Assembly: GCF_001639745.1 (NCBI RefSeq) | Contig: NZ_LTAX01000002.1 | Location: 248,001-312,000, forward strand | Source of the DNA: Marinomonas gallaica | Lineage (GTDB): Bacteria; Pseudomonadota; Gammaproteobacteria; Pseudomonadales; Marinomonadaceae | DNA: 64,000 nucleotides | Reading direction: 5' to 3' | Shown here: one piece after another, positions 17,636 to 26,129 of the stretch | Position numbering within the stretch: the stretch's first letter is position 1 | How the letters are laid out: each line of letters opens with the position of its first letter | Notes under the pieces: model-generated | Told to the model about the DNA's origin: nothing | What the model saw: the letters and a program-made list of their open reading frames with translations, nothing else | Databases searched by the model: none | Program-made: the position numbers and the translations under genes

Positions 17636-19042
17636 TTATAGCATGCCAACGATTTGCCACCATAAGATATTAAGCGGTAGCAATACAAACAATGTGATCA
17701 CAAACGTAATTAAGCAGACTTTACTCACGATGCTCAGTGGTAGCTTACCAAGCGCCATGGCGGTAATCAGAGGAGGCGCTTGATACGGTAACAATACGGT
17801 GGAAAAGGCCATCACTTCTGACATCACGATGGCGTAACTTGACAGCCCGGTAATGTCGGCTAAATCCGCTGCCAAGGGCGTGATGATCGCCGGAATACTC
17901 GATAAATTTGCGATGATCCCTACCAATAACGATATGGCGGTTACCAAAGCTAAATTCAGAACATGAGCGCCTTCTTTAAACGGCGCGATGTGCGTTAAAG
18001 CATTCACCATGGAATCGCCTAATCCCGTGAACGCAATGGTCGCACCAAGACCGATGATCCCAGCGGCAAAAAATAACGGCCCATAGTTCAAATCCTTACT
18101 CAAACATTGCTTACTGGTAAAGCCACCGTTTGGCCAGAGCAATACCGAGCACGCTATCAACCCAATCCAACCGGGAGAAATATGGTGCAAGCTATCGGTA
18201 AACCAAGCACAAAAGCAGGCAATCAAAACCAGTAAAAGTTGCTTTTCTTTCGCGTTGAATATCGGCTCTGACGTGTTTGACTGAGGCTGTTTCACTGAAT
18301 GGCTAGGGTCTTGAGCTGGGAACAACCACAAGATCACTGCAATCACGACCAGCGCTTTGGCAAGCCCTAACACCGGAAAATGCAGCACCAAATAATCCCA
18401 ATAGGACAACGTGTTGCCGTACAAGGCTTCATTGATACCCGATAACAACATATTGGGGGCATTAGCGGGCAAAATAGAAAAAGATGGTAGAAAGGTACCA
18501 AAAGCGGCCGCCAACAGAATACCGTAACGCCCTTTTGAGCCTTCTTGATAACCTAGCTGATCAGCAATAGCGACCACTATAGGGATCAATAACACCACTC
18601 GCCCAATCCCTGACGGAATCAAAAATGCCAAAAACAAGCCGAACATAACGGTACGAGTGATGACACTGCGATAACGCTGCCCTAATATCTGAATCAACAA
18701 GCGAGCGACTTTATGATTTAGCCCCGTGAACTGAATCGCAGCGCCAAAGACCATACCGCTGAACAATAACCAGAATGTAGATGAAGTAAACCCTGATAAT
18801 ACAACACTGCCGGGAGCAATCTGCGTTACGGTAATCAATCCAAACAGCGCCACGGCAGGCCAGTATTCTGGTACATAGGAAGTCGCCCACAAGGCAGCAC
18901 ATAGAATCAATATTCCTAGCATCGCCGCTTGTATTGAAGGTAAAAACAAAGTTCCAATAACAGCGATCAACGCTGATACCAGCGTTATTCCTAACACTGG
19001 CCAAAACGAATTAACCTCAGTTTTGTTCTGCTCAACCGACAT
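17636..19042 (-). CDS. SLC13/DASS-family anion:sodium symporter (copy 2)
   Basis: 468 residues from the ATG at 19042, which has AAGGA upstream. An extension to 19105 is possible but lacks a ribosome site. About 12 membrane segments. It is very close to the transporter at 4362-5798 along its whole length, for example ATSYVPE-WPA-ALF, LPANAPNMLLSG and YGPLFFAAGIIGLGATIA. The copies differ mainly in the N-terminal tail and in the polar loop near residues 255-275. The substrate is an unknown anion. No regulator sits beside this copy, so it may be expressed differently. Confidence 0.82.
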   Translation of the reverse strand: MSVEQNKTEVNSFWPVLGITLVSALIAVIGTLFLPSIQAAMLGILILCAALWATSYVPEYWPAVALFGLITVTQIAPGSVVLSGFTSSTFWLLFSGMVFGAAIQFTGLNHKVARLLIQILGQRYRSVITRTVMFGLFLAFLIPSGIGRVVLLIPIVVAIADQLGYQEGSKGRYGILLAAAFGTFLPSFSILPANAPNMLLSGINEALYGNTLSYWDYLVLHFPVLGLAKALVVIAVILWLFPAQDPSHSVKQPQSNTSEPIFNAKEKQLLLVLIACFCAWFTDSLHHISPGWIGLIACSVLLWPNGGFTSKQCLSKDLNYGPLFFAAGIIGLGATIAFTGLGDSMVNALTHIAPFKEGAHVLNLALVTAISLLVGIIANLSSIPAIITPLAADLADITGLSSYAIVMSEVMAFSTVLLPYQAPPLITAMALGKLPLSIVSKVCLITFVITLFVLLPLNILWWQIVGML

Positions 19043-19230
19043 CCATTTTTCCTTTTTTGTTGTTATCGTGTCTACACCATAACAACAATGATGATTGACA
19101 CTCATTCAATTACTAACAACTCTTATTCATTTAAGGGTATTGGCCGTCGCAAACTCTTCAACATTGTGCACAGCCAAAACTTGTTATGATGTCAACAAAT
19201 AGGTGGCTACTTTCTTTTACCGAGGATGAA

Positions 19231-19908
19231 ATGGCAAAACGTAAACGTGGTGTGATTCGTTGGATTTGGTCCATTTTTTGGAAAGTCTTGCTATTACTGG
19301 TGCTGGTATTACTGCTGTTTCGCTTTGTTCCGCTGCCGACGACCGCTTTCATGTTACAAAGCCCTTATCCGGTGACTCAAAAATGGGTACCTATTGATGA
19401 ACTGCCGACATACCTGCCTTTAGCGGTGGTCGCATCAGAAGATCAACGCTTCCCCAATCACTTTGGTGTCGATGTCAAAGCCATCAGCAATGCTTTACAT
19501 GATTACGGCGATGGCGAAAGTTTACGCGGCGCCAGCACGATCACTCAACAAACGGCAAAAAATGTTTTTCTATGGCCAGGTCGAAGCCTGATTCGTAAAG
19601 GGTTGGAAGCCGGTTTAGCGCTTGGCTTAGAAGCTATTTGGGGCAAACAGCGCATCTTAGAAGTGTATTTAAACATTGCTGAATTTGGCCGAGGTATCTA
19701 TGGTGTAGAAGCAGCGAGTCAACATTACTTTGGTCGCTCTGCGCGGAACATTACGCCACGCCAAGCCGCTCGTCTTGCTGTTCTATTACCAAGTCCTCGA
19801 ACCCGCAACCCTAATAGCCTTAGCGACCCACTACGCGAGCGCGGATCTTGGATAGAACGTCAAATGGATCAATTAAGCGCACAACATTTATCCGCTATTT
19901 TAAATTAA
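19231..19908 (+). CDS. mtgA: Monofunctional biosynthetic peptidoglycan transglycosylase
   Basis: 225 residues from the ATG at 19231, placed five bases after GAGG. The in-frame ATG at 19186 would add 15 residues without family support. A single N-terminal membrane anchor (about 10-33) is followed by the GT51 glycosyltransferase domain with its standard motifs: VASEDQRFPNHFGVD (catalytic glutamate), RGASTITQQTAKNVFLWPGR, and KQRILEVYLNIAEFGRGIYG. It polymerises lipid II into glycan strands on the periplasmic face. It lacks a transpeptidase domain. Confidence 0.95.
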   Translation: MAKRKRGVIRWIWSIFWKVLLLLVLVLLLFRFVPLPTTAFMLQSPYPVTQKWVPIDELPTYLPLAVVASEDQRFPNHFGVDVKAISNALHDYGDGESLRGASTITQQTAKNVFLWPGRSLIRKGLEAGLALGLEAIWGKQRILEVYLNIAEFGRGIYGVEAASQHYFGRSARNITPRQAARLAVLLPSPRTRNPNSLSDPLRERGSWIERQMDQLSAQHLSAILN

Positions 19909-20099
19909 GTGTTCACTCACTCATGCACTCCAAGCGCCTTAAAACGTTTCTTGCTTGGTTATAAAATAAGCATTGCATAGCCGCAATTTACTTCTATAAT
20001 GCGCGAGTTTTCATAATGAAAACGCCGTCAATGGACACCAGCGCCGTCTCAAAGCACTGCCCCAAGCACGGTTTAACATCGTGCAAGTGAGGGGCCGTA

Positions 20100-21380
20100 A
20101 TGGGTGATTTCTTTGGTATTGGTCTGTTGGTTATATTTGGCGCGCTCTTCGCCATGTCTGAAATCGGTATGGCGGCAGCACGTAAAATTAAGCTGCGAGT
20201 GATGATTGAGGACGGCAACGAAAAAGCGCAAGCCGTGCTCGCGTTACAGCAAAACCCTGGTGCTTTTTTTGCCATGATTCAGATTGCTCTGAATGCGATT
20301 TCAATTCTTGGCGGCATTGTGGGTGAGCAAGCTCTAACGCCCTATATGAAAGAGTTGGTAATAATGGTTTATCAAGGGCCATTACTCGACCAAATCAGCT
20401 TTATTCTTTCATTCTTAACACTCACCTCGTTGTTTATTCTTTTCGCAGATTTGTTACCCAAACGCTTGGCCATCATAATGCCTGAAGCTGTTGCAATACG
20501 AGTGGTCACACCGATGCGCTGGATAACGTTTTTATTAATGCCATTGGTCTTTTTCTTTAATGGATTCACCAATGCAGTTTTACGCTTGTTGAACTTACCA
20601 ACAAAGCAAGAGGAATTAGTCACCACTGAAGATATCGTCGCGATGATGGACGCAGGTGCCGAAGATGGCAGCTTGCAAAAACAAGAGTATCAGCTGATCG
20701 GTAATGTGTTTGAACTGGACACTTTGACCATCGGCAGCGCTATGACGCCCCGTGATCAAATTATTTATTTCGATGCCAATGAAAGCAGTGAAGACATTAG
20801 TCAGAAGATCATCGAGCATCCTCATAACGATTTTTTAGTATGTGATGGCAATCTCGACAAAATACTCGGCGTGATCGAATCGAAAGAAATTTTGCGTATG
20901 GTGTTAAAAGGCGAGAAAGCCTCTATTCTGCCGTCTCAAGTTGAAAAAGATTTGTTCTATTTGCCCGAAACCTTGACCCTTTCGGAAGCACTTAATGCCT
21001 TTAAAATCGCACCGCAACCGTTTGCCGTTGTGGTCAACGAATACGGTACCGTAGTGGGCTTAGTCACCGTAAAAGACTTACTCAGCAGTTTTATGGGCGA
21101 CTTAATCACACCACAATACGCTGAACAAATCGTTCAACGCGACGCAGCCTCATGGTTAATCGAGGGCTTGACCCCGATTATTGATGTCATGCGAAGCCTT
21201 GAGATTGATGAGTTTCCCGACCGTAATCAATACGAAACCATTGCTGGTTTTGTTATTTATAAATTGAAACGCCTACCCAAACGTACAGACTCATTTATCC
21301 ATGAAAACTATAAGTTTGAAGTGTTGGACTTAGAAGGGGTACGCGTTGAACAGCTACTGGTAACGCGTCTACCAGTGTAA
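20100..21380 (+). CDS. CNNM-domain/CBS-pair membrane protein (hemolysin-C/CorC-related)
   Basis: 426 residues. An N-terminal DUF21/CNNM membrane domain (about 1-175, with FADLLPKRLAI) is followed by a CBS pair (about 195-325, starting with the typical AMTPRDQIIYFD) and a C-terminal transporter-associated domain (about 340-420, ending with EVLDLEGVRVEQLLV). Relatives include YfjD/CorB and CNNM proteins linked to magnesium or cobalt efflux. The older name hemolysin is misleading. GAGGGG precedes the start. A small hairpin (GCACG/CGTGC, 20066-20084) lies just upstream of that site, with no riboswitch family recognised. Confidence 0.88.
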   Translation: MGDFFGIGLLVIFGALFAMSEIGMAAARKIKLRVMIEDGNEKAQAVLALQQNPGAFFAMIQIALNAISILGGIVGEQALTPYMKELVIMVYQGPLLDQISFILSFLTLTSLFILFADLLPKRLAIIMPEAVAIRVVTPMRWITFLLMPLVFFFNGFTNAVLRLLNLPTKQEELVTTEDIVAMMDAGAEDGSLQKQEYQLIGNVFELDTLTIGSAMTPRDQIIYFDANESSEDISQKIIEHPHNDFLVCDGNLDKILGVIESKEILRMVLKGEKASILPSQVEKDLFYLPETLTLSEALNAFKIAPQPFAVVVNEYGTVVGLVTVKDLLSSFMGDLITPQYAEQIVQRDAASWLIEGLTPIIDVMRSLEIDEFPDRNQYETIAGFVIYKLKRLPKRTDSFIHENYKFEVLDLEGVRVEQLLVTRLPV

Positions 21381-21384
21381 ATAG

Positions 21385-22320
21385 CTATGACAAAGCCTCT
21401 TTTGACAATAACTCACGTTCTATCAATGCAGACAGCAGTGCGTGGGTTCGCTCACGAAACATATCTCGCAATAAACGAATGGTGGGAGTGATCGTTTGGC
21501 GGCTTGGGTATATAAGCCAAAGCTCTCCCATTGTTACTTGATAGTTTTGCATCACCGGAATCAACTTGCCTGTTAACAAGTCATCCGCGATATCCAAGCT
21601 CGACTTGACTGCAATACCTTTACCGGCAACGCACCAGCGCCGAACTAACTCGCCATCGTTTGCCGAACGATTTGAGTTCGGTTTTACCTTATATACGCCT
21701 TGCTCATCATAAAATTGCCATGTGTCATTCAAGATGTTCTGCAGTTGGTAAAACAAGCCATTATGGTGCTTCAATTCACTCGGTGTTTGCGGTTCAACGT
21801 GTCGCCTCAGATACTCTGGGCTAGCACACAAAACACGTGGCACATCACAAATTTTAAAACCATATAGACTGGAATCAGGCGGTGCGCCATAGCGTACTGC
21901 GATGTCCAACGCATCACGATAAAAGTCGATATTACTATCACTCAAATGCGCACGAACTGACACTTGTGGGTGTGCTTCAAGAAAATCATCAATCCAAGGC
22001 ATAACTAGGTTACGGCCTAAATCTGATGACACCGCGACACGGACCTCACCGCTGATAATACCTTGCTCTTGATGTACCGCTTGCCTCGCTAGATCTAGCC
22101 CCATCAAAGCTTGTTGGCATTGCGGAATATACCGCTCTCCAACATTAGAAAGACGCAGCTGACGTGTCGTACGAATAAATAATTCGGCCCCTATATAGGC
22201 TTCGACACGCTTTACGGCCGCGCTGGCAGTAGCCGTTTGCATGTCCAGCTGCTTAGCCGCAGCCGTAATGCTGCCAAGCTCTGCGACTTTTAAGACTACT
22301 TCTAGATCTTGGATTTGCAT
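21385..22320 (-). CDS. LysR-family regulator divergent from nitroreductase
   Basis: 311 residues. The N-terminal helix-turn-helix reads LEVVLKVAELGSITAAAKQL with TATASAAVKRVEAYIGAELF, and the effector domain follows. It belongs to the group with WQFYDEQGVYKVKP-like cores seen in CrgA/PA2220-type regulators. It is divergent from the nitroreductase at 22478 and probably controls it through the inverted repeat at 22354-22374. Its stop lies 5 bp from the end of the convergent CNNM gene. Confidence 0.87.
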   Translation of the reverse strand: MQIQDLEVVLKVAELGSITAAAKQLDMQTATASAAVKRVEAYIGAELFIRTTRQLRLSNVGERYIPQCQQALMGLDLARQAVHQEQGIISGEVRVAVSSDLGRNLVMPWIDDFLEAHPQVSVRAHLSDSNIDFYRDALDIAVRYGAPPDSSLYGFKICDVPRVLCASPEYLRRHVEPQTPSELKHHNGLFYQLQNILNDTWQFYDEQGVYKVKPNSNRSANDGELVRRWCVAGKGIAVKSSLDIADDLLTGKLIPVMQNYQVTMGELWLIYPSRQTITPTIRLLRDMFRERTHALLSALIERELLSKEALS

Positions 22321-22353
22321 GGACGTTTATACCCAATGTGTGCCAGAAACTTA

Positions 22354-22374
22354 TTATCAATTTATTTTTGATAA
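22354..22374. promoter_or_regulatory. Perfect inverted repeat, candidate LysR operator
   Basis: TTATCAA and TTGATAA are separated by seven bases in the divergent LysR/nitroreductase control region, about 35 bp ahead of the LysR start. The interrupted dyad suits a LysR-type regulator. Confidence 0.55.
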
Positions 22375-22477
22375 AATTTCAACTATTAGCCTATTTTTAT
22401 AATCAAGTGAATTCCTTAGCATAGCCTAACTTTCAAAGCATCTGTCTTGCTAGAACACTGAATAATTGAGGCTCACT

Positions 22478-23134
22478 ATGACCCACCCTATTATTTCTGA
22501 TTTATCGAAACGCTATACCACAAAACTCTACGATGCGAAAAAACGCATACCAGTAGCAGATCTAACAGTTATTTATGAAGCATTACGTCTATCTGCTTCA
22601 TCCATTAATTCGCAGCCATGGAAGTTTATTGTGATTGAAAGCGATGCCGCTAAGCAGCGTTTACACGACTCATTTGTGAATAAATTTCAATTCAATCAGA
22701 AACACGTTAAAGCGGCATCCCATATCGTGCTATTTGCGCATAAAACCCATTACACACGAGATGACTACGCAAAAGTCATTGAGCAAGATATTGAGGCTGG
22801 TCGCACTCATGAGGCGAATCGTGAAGCGGCATTCGGAGCGTTCGCCTTTGCTGAGCTGAATACAGACGCTGAAGGTAATACGGAAACGTGGACCAAAGCT
22901 CAAACGTATTTAGCGCTGGGCAACACGCTGCATACTTTAGCGCGCTTAGGCATTGACTCTACTCCCATGGAAGGCGTTGATCATGAGATGCTAAGTGAAT
23001 TGTTCGCAGATGAACTGCGCGGTTATCGCTGTGATGTTGCACTGGCCATGGGTTATCGCAGTGACGAAAATGACTACAACGCACCACTGCCAAAATCCCG
23101 CCTAGCATCGCATCAAGTCATACACGTTCTGTAA
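22478..23134 (+). CDS. Oxygen-insensitive NAD(P)H nitroreductase (NfsB-like)
   Basis: 218 residues from the ATG at 22478, six bases after GAGG. FMN-binding landmarks are KRYTTKLYDAKKRIP at the start, the SASSINSQPWKF motif near residue 40, and the C-terminal YRSDENDYNAPLPKSR. Such dimeric flavoproteins reduce nitroaromatics, quinones or flavins with NAD(P)H. The natural substrate is unknown. The divergent LysR gene is the likely regulator. Confidence 0.9.
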   Translation: MTHPIISDLSKRYTTKLYDAKKRIPVADLTVIYEALRLSASSINSQPWKFIVIESDAAKQRLHDSFVNKFQFNQKHVKAASHIVLFAHKTHYTRDDYAKVIEQDIEAGRTHEANREAAFGAFAFAELNTDAEGNTETWTKAQTYLALGNTLHTLARLGIDSTPMEGVDHEMLSELFADELRGYRCDVALAMGYRSDENDYNAPLPKSRLASHQVIHVL

Positions 23135-23157
23135 CAGGCGAACAAACTTGCTGTTAT

Positions 23158-23188
23158 AAAAAAGAGGGCTTAGATTAGCCCTCTTTTC
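23158..23188. terminator. Bidirectional terminator between nitroreductase and VOC gene
   Basis: AAAAGAGGGCT and AGCCCTCTTTT form an eleven-pair stem around TAGATT. A and T runs on both sides suit both converging genes. Confidence 0.88.
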
Positions 23189-23210
23189 ATTACATCAAGT
23201 GTTGAACTAA

Positions 23211-23594
23211 TTAGCCTGACACCTTATGCATCGCACAGATTTTATTACCCGCAGGATCTCGTAAATACGCCAGATACAGTTGTCGATCGCCGCTTTGACG
23301 AACACCCGGTGGGTTTTCAATCGGCTCACCGCCATTGACTTTACCCGCTGCGTGCCACGCATCGACTAATTCGGGACTGCTGGCTTTGAAACCAATTGTC
23401 ATACCATTACCATGCGTCGCAGGCTCACCGTCAATAGGCGTAGTCAGCAGAAACACCGACTCATCACTAAGGTACACACAGCGTCCTTTATGATCGTAAA
23501 AACCTTCGTTATAACCCAATACCGATAAGATCGCATCGTAAAACACTTTTGACTTTTCTATATCATTCGCGCCGAGCATTACATGACTGAACAT
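23211..23594 (-). CDS. VOC-superfamily (glyoxalase/bleomycin-resistance-like) protein
   Basis: 127 residues, one full VOC module with two beta-alpha-beta-beta-beta halves. The N-terminus reads MFSHVMLGANDIEKSKVFYD and the C-terminal half YLRDPAGNKICAMH. His4 and a late Glu or Asp could form a metal site, but the glutamate expected near the end is not evident. Activity is unknown. Members include lactoylglutathione-lyase-like and drug-binding proteins. Confidence 0.82.
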   Translation of the reverse strand: MFSHVMLGANDIEKSKVFYDAILSVLGYNEGFYDHKGRCVYLSDESVFLLTTPIDGEPATHGNGMTIGFKASSPELVDAWHAAGKVNGGEPIENPPGVRQSGDRQLYLAYLRDPAGNKICAMHKVSG

Positions 23595-23895
23595 TTAATA
23601 TTCCTCTTTGGATGGGAGTACTGACACTCTGCTACAGCCTTGCTGAATTGTCTATCTGCCTAGCTTTCAACCCTATTCTTTCCTCGATTACAAAGCACTA
23701 TCGCCACCCGTTAATGACGTTCGAATGCGTCACGAATTGAGTGTTTTTTCGACAAATTTTGAGGTTCTCATCATGCCCAACACAGTAATTCGCTTGCATA
23801 AAGTTTGCTAATATTGGCTAACGCCTGCCTTTTTATTCGCTGTAATGTGAAATTGTTGATTAAAAAAACTAAAAAAATCACATTAGGAGCGCACC
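23595..23895. other. Divergent control region without a gene (301 bp)
   Basis: The region lies between the VOC gene and the amidase operon. I see no gene. AT-rich runs precede the TAGGAG ribosome site at about 23884. No promoter of good consensus is clear. Confidence 0.45.
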
Positions 23896-24849
23896 ATGAA
23901 AAAGATAGAACCCCCCTATTATAAATATGCTGGTTTGACACTGGCACTTACCTTCTCCGCCTTAGCCTCTGCCACTGAGAGTGGATCCCCTTCTACCGCC
24001 GTAGGCGTTTATGATTTTGGCGCAGGTTACTTACCACCAGCGACTGAAAACGGCACCATCGCAACACGTATCAATGTTTACAGTGCTGACAAGCTGGCCA
24101 ACAACAATGGTGACAGCACACCAGGACAAGACTTCAATTTAGACGTCCTGTCGGTGTCAGCTGTGTATTTGAATATGACAGATACGGAAATATTAGGCGG
24201 ACGTTATGGCTACTCTGCCATTGTTCCATTCTTACGAATGGATGGCAGCATCTCAGTTTCTGTACCGGGTGTCGGTACCGTGTTTGAGGACAGCGCTGAG
24301 CTCTTTAAGCTCGGTGATATTCAATTCATTCCACTTATGTTAGGTTGGAATCCCGCGCCCAATATGGCATTCAATACCCAGTTTGCTATTCAAGCCCCCA
24401 CTGGTGACTACGATCAAAACCGTTTCATTTCTCCGGGTCTAAACCATTGGGTTTTCACACCAAGCGCGGCTTTCTCATACATCAGCCAAAGTGGCTTCGA
24501 GGTTTCCTCAAACTTCCAGTTAGACATCAGCACTAGAAATGACGATACGGATTACAAAAATGGTTTGGAATTTCGCCATGAGTTTGCTGTAGGCCAACAT
24601 GTCGATGAATGGACTGTGGGCTTAGGTGGCTATTATTACCGCCAGCTAACCGACGACAAAACTGGCAGCAACTACGCTGGTCAGCCAATTGTCGATGGCA
24701 ACAAGCTTGAAGTCTTAGCATTAGGGCCTGCTATCAGTTACTTCTCTCCGGGCAAACCAACCGTGCTGTTCCATGCTTACAAAGAGTTCGATGCAAAGAA
24801 TCGTACAGAAGGCTATAACGTAGCCGTCCGTGTCGCGCATTCATTCTAG
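23896..24849 (+). CDS. Outer-membrane MetA/SphA-like channel protein
   Basis: 317 residues. A signal peptide ends near SASA about residue 29, and a beta-barrel with many aromatic-flanked strands follows, ending in VRVAHSF with C-terminal phenylalanine. The pattern GAGYLPPATENGTIATRIN matches the family annotated 'MetA-pathway of phenol degradation', outer-membrane channels often found with aromatic or hydrophobic substrate catabolism. It is the first gene of an operon with an MFS carrier (12 bp gap) and an amidase, so it probably admits the amidase substrate across the outer membrane. Confidence 0.8.
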   Translation: MKKIEPPYYKYAGLTLALTFSALASATESGSPSTAVGVYDFGAGYLPPATENGTIATRINVYSADKLANNNGDSTPGQDFNLDVLSVSAVYLNMTDTEILGGRYGYSAIVPFLRMDGSISVSVPGVGTVFEDSAELFKLGDIQFIPLMLGWNPAPNMAFNTQFAIQAPTGDYDQNRFISPGLNHWVFTPSAAFSYISQSGFEVSSNFQLDISTRNDDTDYKNGLEFRHEFAVGQHVDEWTVGLGGYYYRQLTDDKTGSNYAGQPIVDGNKLEVLALGPAISYFSPGKPTVLFHAYKEFDAKNRTEGYNVAVRVAHSF

Positions 24850-24861
24850 GGGGAAGCCGTA

Positions 24862-26082
24862 ATGACTGATCAAACTATCGTTAGAAAAGCGACCGCTGGA
24901 CGCGAAGGTATTCTCATCGCACTCGGAAGCAGCTTAACCATCATGGGCTCTGTTATGGTCGCGCCCATGTTACCAAAGATGGGCCAAGAATTTGGTCCAC
25001 TCAACCCTGATGCGGGCACATTACTACCGCTGGCAGTAACCGGCCCAGCCTTAGCGATTGCGCTCTTTGCGCCGTTTGCAGGCTGGCTATCAGACCGTTT
25101 GGGACGCAAAGCGATGCTGATCATCGCAACCATTCTGTATGCCCTGCTAGGCGCTTTACCGGCTTTGCAAACAGACCTAAACGATATCGTCATTTCTCGT
25201 TTCTTATTTGGCTGTGCCGAAGCCGTCATCATGACGTGCTGTACCGCTTTAATCGCCGACTACTGGCATGGGGAGGAACGGTTCCGGTTTGTTAACTTCC
25301 AAGTGGTCTCGATTGGTATTGTCGGCTCCATTTTCTTCGTCATTGGCGGTGTCTTGGGTGAAGAGTCATGGCGCACACCTTTCTATTTGTACTTAGGGCC
25401 ACTATTGCTGGTTCCCTTTATGGCAAAAATCTTATGGGAACCTAAGAAAAACCGCGAATACTTACCACCGGCTGATCCTGATGCACGCGTGGCCTTTACC
25501 CCCTTGATTGTAGGCTACCTTATGATTTTGGGCGGTATGGTACTGAATTTCATCGTCCCCGTTCAGGCACCTGCCTTACTCGTCGCCATCGGCGTGACAT
25601 CGACGACTAAAATCGGTCTGTCAGCAGGTTTGGGCCTTCTTGCGACACTAGGTGGATCGCTAACGTGGCCACTACTACGACGCTTGATTGGTTTATATGG
25701 CTGTAATGCGTTGCTCATGGCTCTGTTAGCCGTTGGTCTGTGGCTATTGGCCAGCGCCAAGACCTACAACGATGTGTTATTTGCGGTATGTATTCATGGC
25801 ATTGGCGCCGGAATCATGGTGCCAAACGTCATGGCGTCGGTGATGAATGCCTTACCCGATGCGGTTCGTGGTCGTGGGATTGGTGGCTTTACGTCGGCAT
25901 TGTACTTAGGCCAATTTATCAGCCCTATTATCGTCGGAATGATCATCGGCATCACGCAAACAGATCTTGTCAGCGCCATTACATATTTAGCGTGCGCCAG
26001 CCTTTTCGTCTCGGCGCTTTGGATCGTATCCAAACTTTTTGTCGGTGGCAGCACCCCCGTAAACAGCGACAGTGCCGTGTAA
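24862..26082 (+). CDS. Major facilitator superfamily transporter
   Basis: 406 residues with about 12 membrane segments. The MFS loop 2-3 motif reads GWLSDRLGRKAMLI near residue 73. The repeat half shows GIGGFTSALYLGQFISP. It lies between the outer-membrane channel and the amidase genes with short gaps, so it probably carries the amidase substrate or product across the inner membrane. The substrate class (drug:H+ or carboxylate-like) cannot be told. Confidence 0.85.
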   Translation: MTDQTIVRKATAGREGILIALGSSLTIMGSVMVAPMLPKMGQEFGPLNPDAGTLLPLAVTGPALAIALFAPFAGWLSDRLGRKAMLIIATILYALLGALPALQTDLNDIVISRFLFGCAEAVIMTCCTALIADYWHGEERFRFVNFQVVSIGIVGSIFFVIGGVLGEESWRTPFYLYLGPLLLVPFMAKILWEPKKNREYLPPADPDARVAFTPLIVGYLMILGGMVLNFIVPVQAPALLVAIGVTSTTKIGLSAGLGLLATLGGSLTWPLLRRLIGLYGCNALLMALLAVGLWLLASAKTYNDVLFAVCIHGIGAGIMVPNVMASVMNALPDAVRGRGIGGFTSALYLGQFISPIIVGMIIGITQTDLVSAITYLACASLFVSALWIVSKLFVGGSTPVNSDSAV

Positions 26083-26129
26083 TGCGGCGCTAAATTGCGC
26101 ATTTCAGCAACGATTTAGTAGGTAATAGT

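Noticed and set aside
20041..20100. Possible riboswitch in the leader of the CNNM/CBS gene
   Set aside because: Only one small hairpin (GCACG/CGTGC) was seen, and no conserved core of a known magnesium or manganese riboswitch could be matched.
23814..23830. Sigma-54-like TTGGCTAACGCCTGCC ahead of the outer-membrane channel gene
   Set aside because: GG and GC are nine rather than ten bases apart, a spacing that normally destroys sigma-54 promoter activity.
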